A stretch of 64,000 nt of DNA from UBA4615 sp964399635 (GCA_964399635.1 CAYNRU010000022.1:67160-131159), one strand, 5' to 3'. Shown: positions 51,331 to 61,165, numbered from the stretch's first letter. Made by a program: numbers and translations. Notes: a model not told the origin generated them from the sequence alone.

Positions 51331-53250
51331 ATGTTCAGCTACCTGCAGTCGCGCATCCGCGGCACCGCGTCGACCGGCCCCGGCACCCCGCCCGCGTCAC
51401 TGTCCGGCTTCTACTGGCACTTCGTCGGGCAGACCCGCGGCTGGTACGCGGTGATGTTCGCGACCAGCCTCGCCGTGGCGCTCATCGACATGACGATCCC
51501 GCTGTTCATCGGGCGCCTCGTCACGCTGATGGAGGCCGAGGACCGGCGCGCCGCGCTCGCCGCGCACTGGCCGATGCTGCTCGGCATGCTCGCTGTGGTG
51601 CTGCTGCTGCGCCCGCTCGTGCTGCTGCTAGACGTCGCGATCCGCCACAACGCGCTGATCCCCGGCGCCACCAGCCTGATCCGCTGGCAGAGCCACTGGC
51701 ACGTCGTGCGCCAGAACTGGAGCTTCTTCCAGAACGACTTCGCGGGGCGCGTCGCCAACCGCGTGATGCAGACCGCGCAGGCCCTGCGCGAGAGCGTGAT
51801 GGCGAGCATCCGTGCGGTCTGGTACATCGTCATCTACGGCGTCGGCGCGCTGGTGCTGATGGGGATGTCCGACTGGCGCCTCGCGCTACCGACGCTCGCC
51901 TGGTTCGCGGGCTACGTGGTGTTCCTGCGCCGCTTCGTTCCCCGAATGCGCGACCTCGCCCGGGCCAGCGCCGAGGTGCGCTCGCAGGTGATGGCGCGCG
52001 TCGTCGACAGCTACACCAACATCCTCACCGTCAAGCTCTTCGCGCGGCTGGCCGACGAGGACGCCTACGTGCGCGAATCCATCGACGCCCACCAGGCTGC
52101 CATCGGCGCACACATGAAGCTGATGAGCCAGTTCATGTTCGCGCTGTCGGTGCTCAACGCGGGCCTGCTGGCCGGCACCGCCGCCATCGGCATGTGGCTG
52201 TGGGCGCAGGGCGCGATCAGCGCGGGCACGGTCGCCACCGCGCTGCCGCTCGCCTGGCAGATCGCCAACGCCGCAGGCTGGGTGAGCTGGGAGGTGGCCG
52301 GCATCTTCGAGAACATCGGCGTGGTCCAGGAGGGCATGCAGACGATCGCGGTGCCGCTGGCCGGCGCCGACCGCGCGGGCGCTCGCGACCTGGCGGTCGC
52401 GCACGGCGACATCCGGTTCGAGGGCGTGCGCTTCGGCTACGGCCGGCGCGAGGGCGCGCCGGTCCTGGACGGGCTCGACCTGCACGTGCGGCCGGGCGAG
52501 CGGGTGGGCATCGTCGGGCGGTCGGGCGCGGGCAAGTCGACGCTGGTCAACCTGCTGCTGCGGTTCTTCGAGCCCGAGCAGGGCCGCATCCTGATCGACG
52601 GGCAGGACATTGCGGGCGTCACGCAGGAGAGCCTGCGGGCTGCGATCGGCATGGTCACGCAGGACACCTCGCTGCTGCACCGCTCGATCGCCGACAACAT
52701 CCGCTACGGCGCCCCCGGAGCGAGCGACGACGCGGTGCGCGCCGCGGCCAGGCGCGCGCAGGCCGAGACCTTCGTCGCCGGGCTCGAGGACTGGGCCGGG
52801 CGCCGCGGCTACGACGCCCACGTCGGCGAGCGCGGCGTCAAGCTCTCCGGCGGCCAGCGCCAGCGGATCGCCATCGCGCGCGTCGTGCTGAAGGACGCCC
52901 CCGTGCTGGTGCTCGACGAGGCCACCTCGGCGCTCGACAGCGAGGTCGAGCAGGCGATCCAGGAGCAGCTGCAGGGGCTCATGGAGGGCAAGACCGTGAT
53001 TGCGATCGCGCACCGCCTGTCCACCATCGCGAAGATGAATCGGCTGGTCGTGCTCGAGGGCGGGCGCATCGTCGAGGAGGGCACGCACGACGCGCTCCTC
53101 GCGCTCGACGGGCACTACGCGGCGCTGTGGCGGCGCCAGTCGGGCGGCTTTCTCGCCGACGAGCCCGAGCCGCCGCCACCGCCGCGCGAGCCCGACGCGG
53201 GCGGCGACGCTCCTGCCACGCGTCGGCCCGCGGTGACCGCGCGCCGCTGA
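51331..53250 (+). CDS. ABC exporter with fused membrane and ATPase domains
   Basis: 639 residues, MsbA/ABCB-like half transporter. Six membrane helices are spread over ~40-300. The ATPase domain begins IRFEGVRFGYG; Walker A is GRSGAGKST, Q loop in IGMVTQDTSLLHRSI, signature LSGGQRQR, Walker B VLVLDEATSALD, and the H loop IAIAHRLSTIA. The catalytic Glu is present, so it is an active type. The C-terminal ~30 residues are a Pro-rich tail. The substrate is unknown (lipid, drug or peptide). ATG at 51331 without a clear ribosome site; GATACACT at 51297 may be its -10 region. Confidence 0.9.
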   Translation: MFSYLQSRIRGTASTGPGTPPASLSGFYWHFVGQTRGWYAVMFATSLAVALIDMTIPLFIGRLVTLMEAEDRRAALAAHWPMLLGMLAVVLLLRPLVLLLDVAIRHNALIPGATSLIRWQSHWHVVRQNWSFFQNDFAGRVANRVMQTAQALRESVMASIRAVWYIVIYGVGALVLMGMSDWRLALPTLAWFAGYVVFLRRFVPRMRDLARASAEVRSQVMARVVDSYTNILTVKLFARLADEDAYVRESIDAHQAAIGAHMKLMSQFMFALSVLNAGLLAGTAAIGMWLWAQGAISAGTVATALPLAWQIANAAGWVSWEVAGIFENIGVVQEGMQTIAVPLAGADRAGARDLAVAHGDIRFEGVRFGYGRREGAPVLDGLDLHVRPGERVGIVGRSGAGKSTLVNLLLRFFEPEQGRILIDGQDIAGVTQESLRAAIGMVTQDTSLLHRSIADNIRYGAPGASDDAVRAAARRAQAETFVAGLEDWAGRRGYDAHVGERGVKLSGGQRQRIAIARVVLKDAPVLVLDEATSALDSEVEQAIQEQLQGLMEGKTVIAIAHRLSTIAKMNRLVVLEGGRIVEEGTHDALLALDGHYAALWRRQSGGFLADEPEPPPPPREPDAGGDAPATRRPAVTARR

Positions 53251-53282
53251 GGCCCGGCCGCGCCCCGGCGCGCCGCCTCGGC

Positions 53283-53329
53283 ACAGCCCGGCGATCCGCC
53301 CGTGGTCGTCCACATCGATCGCCAGCGCG
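53283..53329 (-). pseudogene. Duplicated remnant of the fhs 3' end
   Basis: 47 bases match 54476-54522 (the last codons of fhs) with 5 mismatches, same orientation. Translated on the minus strand it gives AIDVDDHGRIAGLC, against AIDVDDDGRIVGLY at the end of Fhs. There is no other fhs sequence around it. The two copies flank tauD as direct repeats about 1.2 kb apart. Confidence 0.6.
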
Positions 53330-53516
53330 CTGCCCTGCATCCGCGACGTCGAGGTCGACCGCATCATGCGCGCGGGTCCGAGCGGCGCGCCGGGAGAGTG
53401 CCTGCCCCGCCGGGCAGTGGCGCTCGCAGGGCGCATCTGTTCCAATCGGCGCGCGCCGTGCAGCCGCGGGTCCTTCCGAGGCCAGGGCGCACGCTCGTCG
53501 ACCCCCGGAGACCCGC

Positions 53517-54443
53517 TTGCACACGCCCCTCGCGTCGCAGTCCGTCGATACCGCTCGCCGCTACGCGCGGTTGAGCCCCACGCCGCGCATGCCCGACTTC
53601 GCGGCCTGGATCGACGGCGTCGACCTGACGCAGCCGATCGACGAGGACACCGCGGCCGAGTTGCGTCGCGCGCTCGCCGACTTCGAGGTGCTGTTCTTCC
53701 GGCCGCAGTCGATCACGCCGGCGCAGCACGTCGCGCTGGCGAAGGTCTTCGGGCCGATCTCCGGCGGGTCGTTCTTCGAGCGCCACGACGAGGTCCCCGA
53801 GATGGAGATGATCGTCAACGACCAGGACAGGCCGCCCTCGATCGACGTCTGGCATACCGACGTGACCTGGCAGGCCAGGCCGCCGATGGGCACGGTCATC
53901 CAGATCGTCGAGACGCCGCCGGCGGGCGGCAACACCTGCTGGGTGAGCACCACCAAGGCGTTCGCCGCGCTGTCGCCCGGCATGCGCGGCTATCTCGAGG
54001 CGCTGACGGCGACCCACACCTGGGAGATCAGCGGATTCAGGGACGCGCTCGCCCAGCGCGGCGACGACGCACTGCTCACCGCGATCCGCCACTACCCGCC
54101 GGTGTCGCATCGGGTGGTGCTGGCGCATCCCGACTCGGGCCGCAAGGCCCTCTACGTGAACGGCACGTTCACGCGGTGCATCGACGGCGTCGACTACCGC
54201 GAGAGCCGCGGCGTGCTGGACTTCCTGTTCGACTGGCTGCGGCGCCCCGAATTCATGATCCACCACCAGTGGGAGGCGGGCGGGCTGGCGGTCTGGGACA
54301 ACCGCTCGACCCAGCACTATGCGGTCGCCGACTACTGGCCGCATCGCCGGGTCAACCGTCGCGTGACCTTCGATGTGCGCGGCACGGCCGAGCGGTCCGA
54401 GAACGTCAACCAGACCGTGCTGCGCGGCGCGCCCTTGCGCTGA
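53517..54443 (+). CDS. TauD/TfdA-family Fe(II)/2-oxoglutarate dioxygenase
   Basis: 308 residues. Iron ligands: WHTDVTW (HxD) near residue 120 and the distal His in NRSTQHYAVADYW; the 2-oxoglutarate-binding Arg lies in RRVNRRVTFDV. The family hydroxylates taurine, aryloxyacids, alkyl sulfates or similar; the substrate is not deducible. Start TTG at 53517 with GGAG 8 bases upstream; the first ATG at 53589 would cut the SPTPRMPDFAAWIDGVDL opening. It lies between two direct copies of the fhs 3' end, which hints that it was inserted there. Confidence 0.87.
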   Translation: MHTPLASQSVDTARRYARLSPTPRMPDFAAWIDGVDLTQPIDEDTAAELRRALADFEVLFFRPQSITPAQHVALAKVFGPISGGSFFERHDEVPEMEMIVNDQDRPPSIDVWHTDVTWQARPPMGTVIQIVETPPAGGNTCWVSTTKAFAALSPGMRGYLEALTATHTWEISGFRDALAQRGDDALLTAIRHYPPVSHRVVLAHPDSGRKALYVNGTFTRCIDGVDYRESRGVLDFLFDWLRRPEFMIHHQWEAGGLAVWDNRSTQHYAVADYWPHRRVNRRVTFDVRGTAERSENVNQTVLRGAPLR

Positions 54444-54470
54444 GCCGGGCCCGGGCCGCGCGCCGCCGCC

Positions 54471-56153
54471 TCAGTACAGCCCGACGATCCGCCCGTCGTC
54501 GTCCACGTCGATCGCGTGCGCGGCGGGCCGCCTGGGCAGCCCCGGCATCGTCATCACGTCGCCGCAGATCATCACCACGAAGCGCGCGCCGGCCGCGAGC
54601 CTGACCTCGCGGACCTGCACGGTATGCCCGGACGGCGCGCCGCGCAGCGACGGGTCGGTCGAGAACGAGTACTGCGTCTTGGCGACGCACACCGGCCAGC
54701 CGCCGTAGCCGTCGGCCTGCAGCCGATCGATCTGGGCGCGCACCTTCGCGTCGGCCGAGATGCCCTGCGCGCCGTAGATCCGGGTCGCGATCGCGGTCAT
54801 CTTGTCCCACAGCGTGTCGGCGTCCTCGTAGGCGAAGCGCAGCGCGGCCGGCCCGGGCGAGGCGGCCTCCACCACCGCGTGCGCAAGCTCGGTGGCGCCC
54901 GCGGCGCCGTCGGCCCAGTGGCGCGCGACGATCGCCTGCGCGCCCATCTCGCCGACCCGCCGCCTGAGCAGGTCGATCTCGGCCGCGGTGTCATGGGTGC
55001 GATGGTTGATCGCCACTACGCAGGGCAGGCCGAAGCGCTCGCGCAGGGTGTGCAGGTGCCGCTCCAGGTTCACCATGCCGCGCCCGAGCGCCGGCAGGTC
55101 CTCGCGCTCGACGTCGCGGACCTCGACCCCGCCGTGGTACTTCAGCGCGCGCACCGTCGCCACCAGCACCGCAGCCGACGGGCGCAGGCCCGACATCCGG
55201 CACTTGATGTCGACGAACTTCTCGGCGCCCAGGTCGGCGCCGAAGCCCGCCTCGGTGACGACGTAGTCGGCGAGCTTCAGGGCAGTGCGGGTGGCGAGCA
55301 CCGAGTTGCACCCGTGCGCGATGTTGGCGAAGGGCCCGCCGTGTACCAGCGCGAGGCTCTGCTCGAGCGTCTGCACCAGCGTCGGCTGCAGCGCGTCGCG
55401 CAGCAGCGCGGTCATCGCGCCGTGCGCGCCGAGCTCGCGCGCGCGGATCGGCGAGCCGTCGGCCCGGTATCCGGCGATGACCTCGCCCAGCCGTGCCTTC
55501 AGGTCGCGCAGCCCGTCGGCCAGGCACAGGATCGCCATCACCTCCGAGGCGACGACGATGTCGAACCCGTCCTCGCGCAGCATGCCGTTGGCGGTGCCGC
55601 CCATGCCCACGACGATGCGCCGCAGCGAACGGTCGTTCATGTCGACCACGCGCCGCCATGCGACGCGGCGCAGGTCGAAACCCAGCTCGTTGCCGTGGTG
55701 CACGTGGTTGTCGATCAGCGCGGCGAGCAGGTTGTGGGCGAGCGCGATCGCGCTGAAGTCGCCGGTGAAGTGGAGGTTGATCTCCTCCATCGGCACGACC
55801 TGCGCGCGCCCGCCGCCGGTGGCGCCGCCCTTCATGCCGAACACCGGCCCGAGCGAGGGCTCGCGCAGGCAGATCATCGCCTTGCGGCCGATCCGGTTCA
55901 GCGCGTCGCCCAGCCCGATGGTGGTGGTGGTCTTGCCCTCGCCCGCGGGGGTCGGCGAGATCGCGGTCACCAGCACCAGCCGTCCGTCGGGACGCTCGCG
56001 CAGGCTCTCGAGGAAGGGCATCGAGAGCTTCGCCTTGTGGTGCCCGTAGGGCGAGAGGTGCTCGTCGTCGATGCCCAGCCGCTCGCGGGCGAGTTCGGCG
56101 ATGCGGCGCAGCGGCGCGCTGGCGCCTGCGGGGGTCGGGGTCGGTGCGGGCAT
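54471..56153 (-). CDS. fhs: Formate-tetrahydrofolate ligase
   Basis: 560 residues, normal length. ATP-dependent joining of formate to tetrahydrofolate giving 10-formyl-THF. The P-loop-like TPAGEGKTTTTIGL, the LREPSLGPVFGMKGGATGGG region, EINLHFTGD, and the C-terminal MTMPGLPRRPAAHAIDVDDD are all characteristic. ATG at 56153 has GGAAGA upstream. No folD or other one-carbon gene is adjacent. The 3' end is partly duplicated at 53283-53329. Confidence 0.96.
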   Translation of the reverse strand: MPAPTPTPAGASAPLRRIAELARERLGIDDEHLSPYGHHKAKLSMPFLESLRERPDGRLVLVTAISPTPAGEGKTTTTIGLGDALNRIGRKAMICLREPSLGPVFGMKGGATGGGRAQVVPMEEINLHFTGDFSAIALAHNLLAALIDNHVHHGNELGFDLRRVAWRRVVDMNDRSLRRIVVGMGGTANGMLREDGFDIVVASEVMAILCLADGLRDLKARLGEVIAGYRADGSPIRARELGAHGAMTALLRDALQPTLVQTLEQSLALVHGGPFANIAHGCNSVLATRTALKLADYVVTEAGFGADLGAEKFVDIKCRMSGLRPSAAVLVATVRALKYHGGVEVRDVEREDLPALGRGMVNLERHLHTLRERFGLPCVVAINHRTHDTAAEIDLLRRRVGEMGAQAIVARHWADGAAGATELAHAVVEAASPGPAALRFAYEDADTLWDKMTAIATRIYGAQGISADAKVRAQIDRLQADGYGGWPVCVAKTQYSFSTDPSLRGAPSGHTVQVREVRLAAGARFVVMICGDVMTMPGLPRRPAAHAIDVDDDGRIVGLY

Positions 56154-56343
56154 GCGATCTTCCGTGGACGGCGTGATTCGTGGAAGGTTAACCGTTCCGG
56201 GCTGCCTGCGGCCCGCCCTGGAGGGGCTGCGTCCGCCGGAAGGCGCGGGCCGCCCGAGTGCCGGGCCGGAAGGTGCCGGCTTGCGCGCGCCGCGGCACGC
56301 GCCGACACTGCGGCACCTCCACCTCCCGAACAGGCCGCGCCCC

Positions 56344-56763
56344 GTGGACTTCACCGATGCCGACGTCGAGCGGCTCAACGACAACCCCCTGTACCGCACG
56401 CTGGGCATTCGCCTGGAGCAGGCCCGCGCGGGCACGGCCCGCGCGACGCTCGCGCCGGGCGAGGCCGCCTGCTGGCCGTCACCCGACCAGCCCCACGGCG
56501 GCGTGCTGTTCACGCTGCTCGACACGACCACCGCGTGGGCGGCGCTGACGCTCGGCGGACCGGAGGACGGCTGCGTGACGGTGGACTGCGCGATCCAGTA
56601 CCCGGCGCCCGCGCGTCACGCCCCGTTCAGCTGCATCGCGACCACCGCGAGCCGATCGGGTCGCACGGTCTTCCTGCGCGCCGAAGTGCTCGATGCCCGC
56701 GGCGAGGCGGTCGCCCTCGGCCAGGCGACCTTTCGCCTCGTCGGCGCCAGGCCGCCCGCCTGA
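56344..56763 (+). CDS. PaaI-type hotdog thioesterase
   Basis: 139 residues with the 4HBT/PaaI hotdog fold. The signature HGGVLFTLLDTTTAWAA carries the expected HGG and catalytic Asp; VTVDCAIQYPAPAR and GQATFRLV are the later strands. By family it hydrolyses an acyl-CoA, often an aryl- or short-chain CoA. The start is GTG at 56344 (VDFTDADVERLNDNP); weak ribosome site. Convergent with the UxaA-family gene; the neighbours give no clear pathway. Confidence 0.82.
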   Translation: MDFTDADVERLNDNPLYRTLGIRLEQARAGTARATLAPGEAACWPSPDQPHGGVLFTLLDTTTAWAALTLGGPEDGCVTVDCAIQYPAPARHAPFSCIATTASRSGRTVFLRAEVLDARGEAVALGQATFRLVGARPPA

Positions 56764-56800
56764 GCGGTCGCCGCAGGCCCGGAGCCGGGCGCGGTCGGCA

Positions 56801-58333
56801 TCAGCCGGTGATGCCGATGTTCCAGGGCACGAACTCGTGGTCGCCCAGGCCGAGCACCTCGCTCTTCGTGCGCTCGCCCGACGCGGTCGCCAGCAGCCGG
56901 GCGAAGATCGCCTCGCCGGACTCCTGCAGGGTCTGCGTGCCGTCGAGGATCGTGCCGCAGTTGATGTCCATGTCGTCGCGCAGGCGCTCGTACATCGGCG
57001 TGTTGGTCGCGAGCTTGATCGAGGGCACGGGCTTGGCGCCGAACATCGAGCCGCGTCCGGTGGTGAACATGATCACGTTCGCGCCGCCCGCGATCTGGCC
57101 GGTCGCCGAGGTCGGGTCGAAGCCCGGCGTGTCCATGAACACCAGCCCCTTCGCGGTGACCGGCTCGGCGTAGCGGTAGACCTCCATCAGCGGTCCGGTG
57201 CCGCCCTTCATCGACGAGCCGAGCGACTTCTCGAAGATGTTCGCGAGGCCGCCGCTGTGGTTGCCCGGGCTCACCTTGCCGTTGATCTGCGTGTCGCGGC
57301 CCACGGTGTAGACGTCCTTCCACCAGCGGATCCGCTCGACCAGCTTCTCGCCGACCTCGCGGCTGCGCGCGCGCCGCGTGAGCGTGTGCTCCACGCCGTA
57401 GATCTCGGGCGTCTCCGACAGGATCGCGGTGCCGCCGTGCCGCACCAGCAGGTCCATCGCCGCGCCGAGCGCCGGGTTGGCGGTGATGGAGGAGAAGCCG
57501 TCCGAGCCGCCGCACTGCAGCCCGACGCTCAGGTGCGAGGCCGGCACCGGCCGGCGCTCGACGCGGTTCGCGTCGGCGAGCAGCTCGCGCACCGCGGCGA
57601 CGCCCGCCTCGATGGTGCGGGTCGTGCCGCCGGTCTCCTGCATCACGAAGGTCTTGAGCCGCGGGCCGGTGGCCAGGCCGATCTTCCCGACCTGGTTGCG
57701 CTCGCAGCCCAGCCCGATCACCAGTGCCGCCGCCAGGTTGGGGTGGGTCGCGTAGCCGACCATCGTGCGTCGCAGCAGGTCCATCGGCTCGCCGGTCATC
57801 TCCATGCCACACCCGGTGCCGTGCGCGAAGGCCACCACGCCGTCGATGTTCGGATAGTCGGCCAGCCGTTCGGGCGTGAACCACGCGGCGATCCGGTGCA
57901 CCACGGTCGCCGAACAGTTCACGGTGGCCAGCACGCCGACGTAGTTGCGGGTCGCGACGCGGCCGTCCTCGCGCACGATCCCCATGAAGGTGGCGCGCCG
58001 CGCCTCGGGCAGCAGCTCGACCGGCCGGTAGGCCGACGCGTGCGCGTAGTCCCGGTCGAACTCGCGGAACTCGATGTTGTGCGAGTGCACCAGCGAGCCG
58101 GCGGCGATGTCGGCGGCGGCGAAGCCGATGGTGACGTCGTACTTGAGGACCGGCTCGCCCCGCGCGATCGCGCGGGCCGCGATCTTGTGCCCCGCCGGCA
58201 CCTGGCTGCGGCTGCTGACGCCCTCGCCGAGCGGCGTGCCGATCGCGACGTCGGTGCGGGCGATCAGCACGTTGTCGTTGGCGTGCAGCCGGATGACGGG
58301 TGCGCGTGCGGCGCCGGGAGCGGTGGGGTTCAT
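56801..58333 (-). CDS. Altronate/galactarate dehydratase family (UxaA-like)
   Basis: 510 residues. An N-terminal SAF domain (IRLHANDNVLIARTDVAIG, ~15-100) is joined to the UxaA catalytic part: GIVREDGRVATRNYVGVL, AHGTGCGM, GLGCERNQV, QCGGSDGFSSITANPALG, and DINCGTILDG with conserved cysteines for the metal centre. It would dehydrate a sugar acid (altronate, galactarate or a relative) to a 2-keto-3-deoxy acid. The HpcH/HpaI-type aldolase at 43.4 kb acts on this class of product, but the distance makes a link speculative. ATG at 58333. Confidence 0.9.
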   Translation of the reverse strand: MNPTAPGAARAPVIRLHANDNVLIARTDVAIGTPLGEGVSSRSQVPAGHKIAARAIARGEPVLKYDVTIGFAAADIAAGSLVHSHNIEFREFDRDYAHASAYRPVELLPEARRATFMGIVREDGRVATRNYVGVLATVNCSATVVHRIAAWFTPERLADYPNIDGVVAFAHGTGCGMEMTGEPMDLLRRTMVGYATHPNLAAALVIGLGCERNQVGKIGLATGPRLKTFVMQETGGTTRTIEAGVAAVRELLADANRVERRPVPASHLSVGLQCGGSDGFSSITANPALGAAMDLLVRHGGTAILSETPEIYGVEHTLTRRARSREVGEKLVERIRWWKDVYTVGRDTQINGKVSPGNHSGGLANIFEKSLGSSMKGGTGPLMEVYRYAEPVTAKGLVFMDTPGFDPTSATGQIAGGANVIMFTTGRGSMFGAKPVPSIKLATNTPMYERLRDDMDINCGTILDGTQTLQESGEAIFARLLATASGERTKSEVLGLGDHEFVPWNIGITG

Positions 58334-58490
58334 GTCGGGGTCTCGTCGGTGGGGGCGCCGGTCGGGGTCCGCTCGCGTGGCCGGCGGCCGATCCTGCGGC
58401 GCGGGTGGCGTGCGCCCCGCGCCACCGGAGTCTAGCCGCCCCGCCGCCGGATCGCGGCGCCGGCCGTGGCGGGGCCGTCGCGGCCATGCC

Positions 58491-58496
58491 TATACA
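58491..58496 (+). promoter_or_regulatory. Possible -10 box of the amidohydrolase gene
   Basis: TATACA (or the overlapping TACACT) 31 bases before the ATG at 58528, in an otherwise extremely GC-rich spacer. The -35 region is not convincing. Confidence 0.35.
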
Positions 58497-58527
58497 CTCG
58501 GGCGTCCCTCCAGTCCGAGCGCGCCCC

Positions 58528-60165
58528 ATGAGTCCGGTCACGATCTTCCAGGCGCGCCGTGTCGTCACCATGAACCGCTCGCGCCCGCAGGCGACCCACG
58601 TCGCGGTGCGCGACGGCCGCATCCTGGGCGTGGGCACCGCCGCCGAGCTGGCCGGCTGGGGCACCGCGCGGCTCGACGACCGCTTTCGCGACGCGGTGCT
58701 GCTGCCCGGTTTCGTCGAAGGCCACTCGCACGTGTCGGAGGGGGCGTTCTGGCGGCGCGTCTACGTCGGCTTCCACGACCGCATGGATCCCGACGGCCGC
58801 GTCTGGCCGGGACTGCGCACGCTGGACGCGGTCGTCGCGCGCCTCGCCCAGGCGCACGCGGCCGACGACGGTTCCGGTGCGCCCCTGGTCGGCTGGGGCT
58901 TCGATCCGATCTACTTCGCCGACCCGGTCTGCTCGCGCCACGACCTCGACCAGGTGAGCCGCGGGCGCGTCGTCGCGGTCCTGCATGCGAGCGGGCACAT
59001 CCTCAGCGTCAACAGCGCCGCGCTCGGCGCGGTCTCGTGGCTGCGCCGCGGCGTCGACCATCCGGGCATCGCGCTCGGCCTGGACGAGCTGCCGCTGGGC
59101 GAGCTCAAGGGGCCCGAGGCGATGACGCCGGTGCTCGCGCTGTGCGGGCTCGACCGGGAGGCGCTGTCGGACGCCGACGCGCTGCAGCGCTTCGCGCGGC
59201 TGTGCGTGCGCACCGGCACCACCACCGCCACCGACCTGCTCAACACGCTCACGCCCGCCACCGTGGAGACGATGCTGCGGGTCACCGGCGACGAGGCCTT
59301 CCCGGTGCGTATCGTGCCGTTCCTGCGGCTGGTCGGCGAGCCGGTCCCAGAGACCGTCGCCCGCGCGGTGGCGCTGCGCGCGCTCGGCAGCGAGCGGCTG
59401 CGGTTGGGTGCGATCAAGATCGTCGTCGACGGCTCGATCCAGGGCTTCTCGGCACGGCTGCGCTGGCCGGGCTACTTCAACGGCGCGCCCAACGGGCTGT
59501 GGTACGTCGCACCGGAGCAGCTGCGCGCGGCGCTCGATGCCGCGCTGCGCGCCGACGTCCTCGTGCACCTGCACACCAACGGCGACCAGGCGACCGAGCT
59601 GGTGCTCGACACCCTGCGCGCCGCGCTGCGCGAGCACCCGTCGCCGGACCACCGCTACACGCTGCAGCACTGCCAGCTGGCCGACGCGGCGCAGTTCCGA
59701 CGCATGAAGGCGCTGGGGATGTGCGTGAACCTGTTCGCGAACCACACCTACTACTGGGGCGAGCAGCACAGCCTGCTCACCGTCGGCCCCGAGCGCGCGG
59801 CCCGCATGAACGCCTGCGCGACCGCGCTCGCCGAGGGCGTGCCGCTCGCGATCCACAGCGACGCACCGGTCACGCCGCTCGCGCCGCTCTTCACCGCCTG
59901 GTGCGCGGTCAACCGGCTGACCTCGGGCGGCGGCGAGCTCGGCGGGCACGAGCGGATCGGCGTGGCCGACGCGCTGCGGGCGATCACGCTGGGCGCGGCA
60001 TACACCCTGGGGCTGGACGGCGAGATCGGCTCGATCGAAGCGGGCAAGCGCGCGGACTTCGCGGTGCTCGAGGACGATCCGCTGGAGGTGGCGCCCGCCG
60101 CGCTGCGCGACGTCGCGGTCCGCGGCACGGTGCTGGGCGGCCGGGTCTTCATCCCGGGCGGCTGA
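58528..60165 (+). CDS. Amidohydrolase family 3 (YtcJ-like) protein
   Basis: 545 residues. Metal-dependent hydrolase with the first metal motif GFVEGHSHV, later IVVDGSIQG, HTNGDQATELVLD, YTLQHCQL, AIHSDAPVTP, and the closing GSIEAGKRADFAVLEDDPL. Substrates in this family are amides, carbamates or cyclic ureides and cannot be told here. The start ATG at 58528 (MSPVTIFQARRVVTMNR) fits the beta-sandwich opening of the family. Stands alone; convergent with the trypsin-like gene. Confidence 0.88.
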   Translation: MSPVTIFQARRVVTMNRSRPQATHVAVRDGRILGVGTAAELAGWGTARLDDRFRDAVLLPGFVEGHSHVSEGAFWRRVYVGFHDRMDPDGRVWPGLRTLDAVVARLAQAHAADDGSGAPLVGWGFDPIYFADPVCSRHDLDQVSRGRVVAVLHASGHILSVNSAALGAVSWLRRGVDHPGIALGLDELPLGELKGPEAMTPVLALCGLDREALSDADALQRFARLCVRTGTTTATDLLNTLTPATVETMLRVTGDEAFPVRIVPFLRLVGEPVPETVARAVALRALGSERLRLGAIKIVVDGSIQGFSARLRWPGYFNGAPNGLWYVAPEQLRAALDAALRADVLVHLHTNGDQATELVLDTLRAALREHPSPDHRYTLQHCQLADAAQFRRMKALGMCVNLFANHTYYWGEQHSLLTVGPERAARMNACATALAEGVPLAIHSDAPVTPLAPLFTAWCAVNRLTSGGGELGGHERIGVADALRAITLGAAYTLGLDGEIGSIEAGKRADFAVLEDDPLEVAPAALRDVAVRGTVLGGRVFIPGG

Positions 60166-60203
60166 GCCCCGCCGCGCGCCTGGCCGCCGCGCAGCGGCCC
60201 GGC

Positions 60204-60944
60204 TCACTGCGGCACGGCGTTGGCGGCGTCCGTGAGCGTCATCAGGATGTCCGCGTACCACGCGCAGTTGAGTCCCAGCGACTCGTCGAGCTGGAGATCA
60301 CGGGTGCCCATGTCCATGCTCGCCGAGTGCACGCCCAGCAGCTTCCAGGGCAGCTGCGGATCGCCCCGGGGGTGGCGCATCACGACCGGCGCGCCGCTGG
60401 TGCCGCGGTGGGTGCGCGCGTCGGTGAGGAAATAACCCTGGCCCTGGAAGCGCAGCCCGAACGACGACGCGATCACCGCGTGGCGCACCACCGGCAGGTG
60501 GTGCAGCGTGTCGTGGAAGCCCAGCGGATAGCCCACCACCAGCAGCGCCGTGCCCACCTCGACCTCGTCGAGCGTGCGCTGCAGGTGCGCGGGCGTGAAG
60601 CAGCGCAGCGCCGCCGCCGGCGGCAGCGCGCTGCGCTCGATCTCGATCACGGCCACGTCGATGTCGCCGCCCGGATCGCTGCCCTGGTGCCAGATGCTCC
60701 GGCCGTCCCGGTAGAGCAGCACCGACAGCATGCGCGACTGCGTCATGTTCCGCGCGTCGGTGTGGAACTCGATCTCGACCCGGTCCGGGAAGTGCTTGCT
60801 CGGCTCGTCGACCAGCACGTGCCGGCTGGTGACGAAGAACATCCGGTCGTCGCGGGCAAAGAAGAAGCCGCTCGCATTGGTGAGCGCGCGCGTCCCCTCG
60901 AAGGTCGAGACCCGGGCGGTCGTGAGCAGCAGCGGTTCGGTCAT
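60204..60944 (-). CDS. Trypsin-like serine protease domain protein
   Basis: 246 residues. The chymotrypsin-fold triad is visible: His in FFVTSRHVLVD, Asp in DIDVAVIEIE and Ser in THRGTSGAPVV. LLVVGYPLGFHD is the usual strand between Asp and Ser. No signal peptide, PDZ domain or membrane helix, so it appears cytoplasmic or exported by another route. It is unlike DegP in size. ATG at 60944, weak ribosome site. Convergent with the amidohydrolase gene. Confidence 0.8.
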   Translation of the reverse strand: MTEPLLLTTARVSTFEGTRALTNASGFFFARDDRMFFVTSRHVLVDEPSKHFPDRVEIEFHTDARNMTQSRMLSVLLYRDGRSIWHQGSDPGGDIDVAVIEIERSALPPAAALRCFTPAHLQRTLDEVEVGTALLVVGYPLGFHDTLHHLPVVRHAVIASSFGLRFQGQGYFLTDARTHRGTSGAPVVMRHPRGDPQLPWKLLGVHSASMDMGTRDLQLDESLGLNCAWYADILMTLTDAANAVPQ

Positions 60945-61097
60945 GGGAGGCGCGATGCCCGGTCCGGGCCGTTCGTGGGAGCGCTCCGAGTGTAGCCGGA
61001 CCGGTGCGCGCCTCGCGCTTGGCCGACGCGCCGCCCGATGTCCGGCTGCGTCGCGCCGTAGCCGCGCGCGGCACCGCTCGACGCCGATGGCGGCAGG

Positions 61098-61103
61098 TAT
61101 AGT
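61098..61103 (+). promoter_or_regulatory. Probable -10 box of the small Lys-rich gene
   Basis: GGTATAGT contains TATAGT 63 bases before the ATG at 61166. No good -35 match. Confidence 0.4.
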
Positions 61104-61165
61104 GCCGGAGCCGGAACGGGGGCCGGCGGGATACCCCCTCGATACGTCGCAGCAAGGAGTCCACC

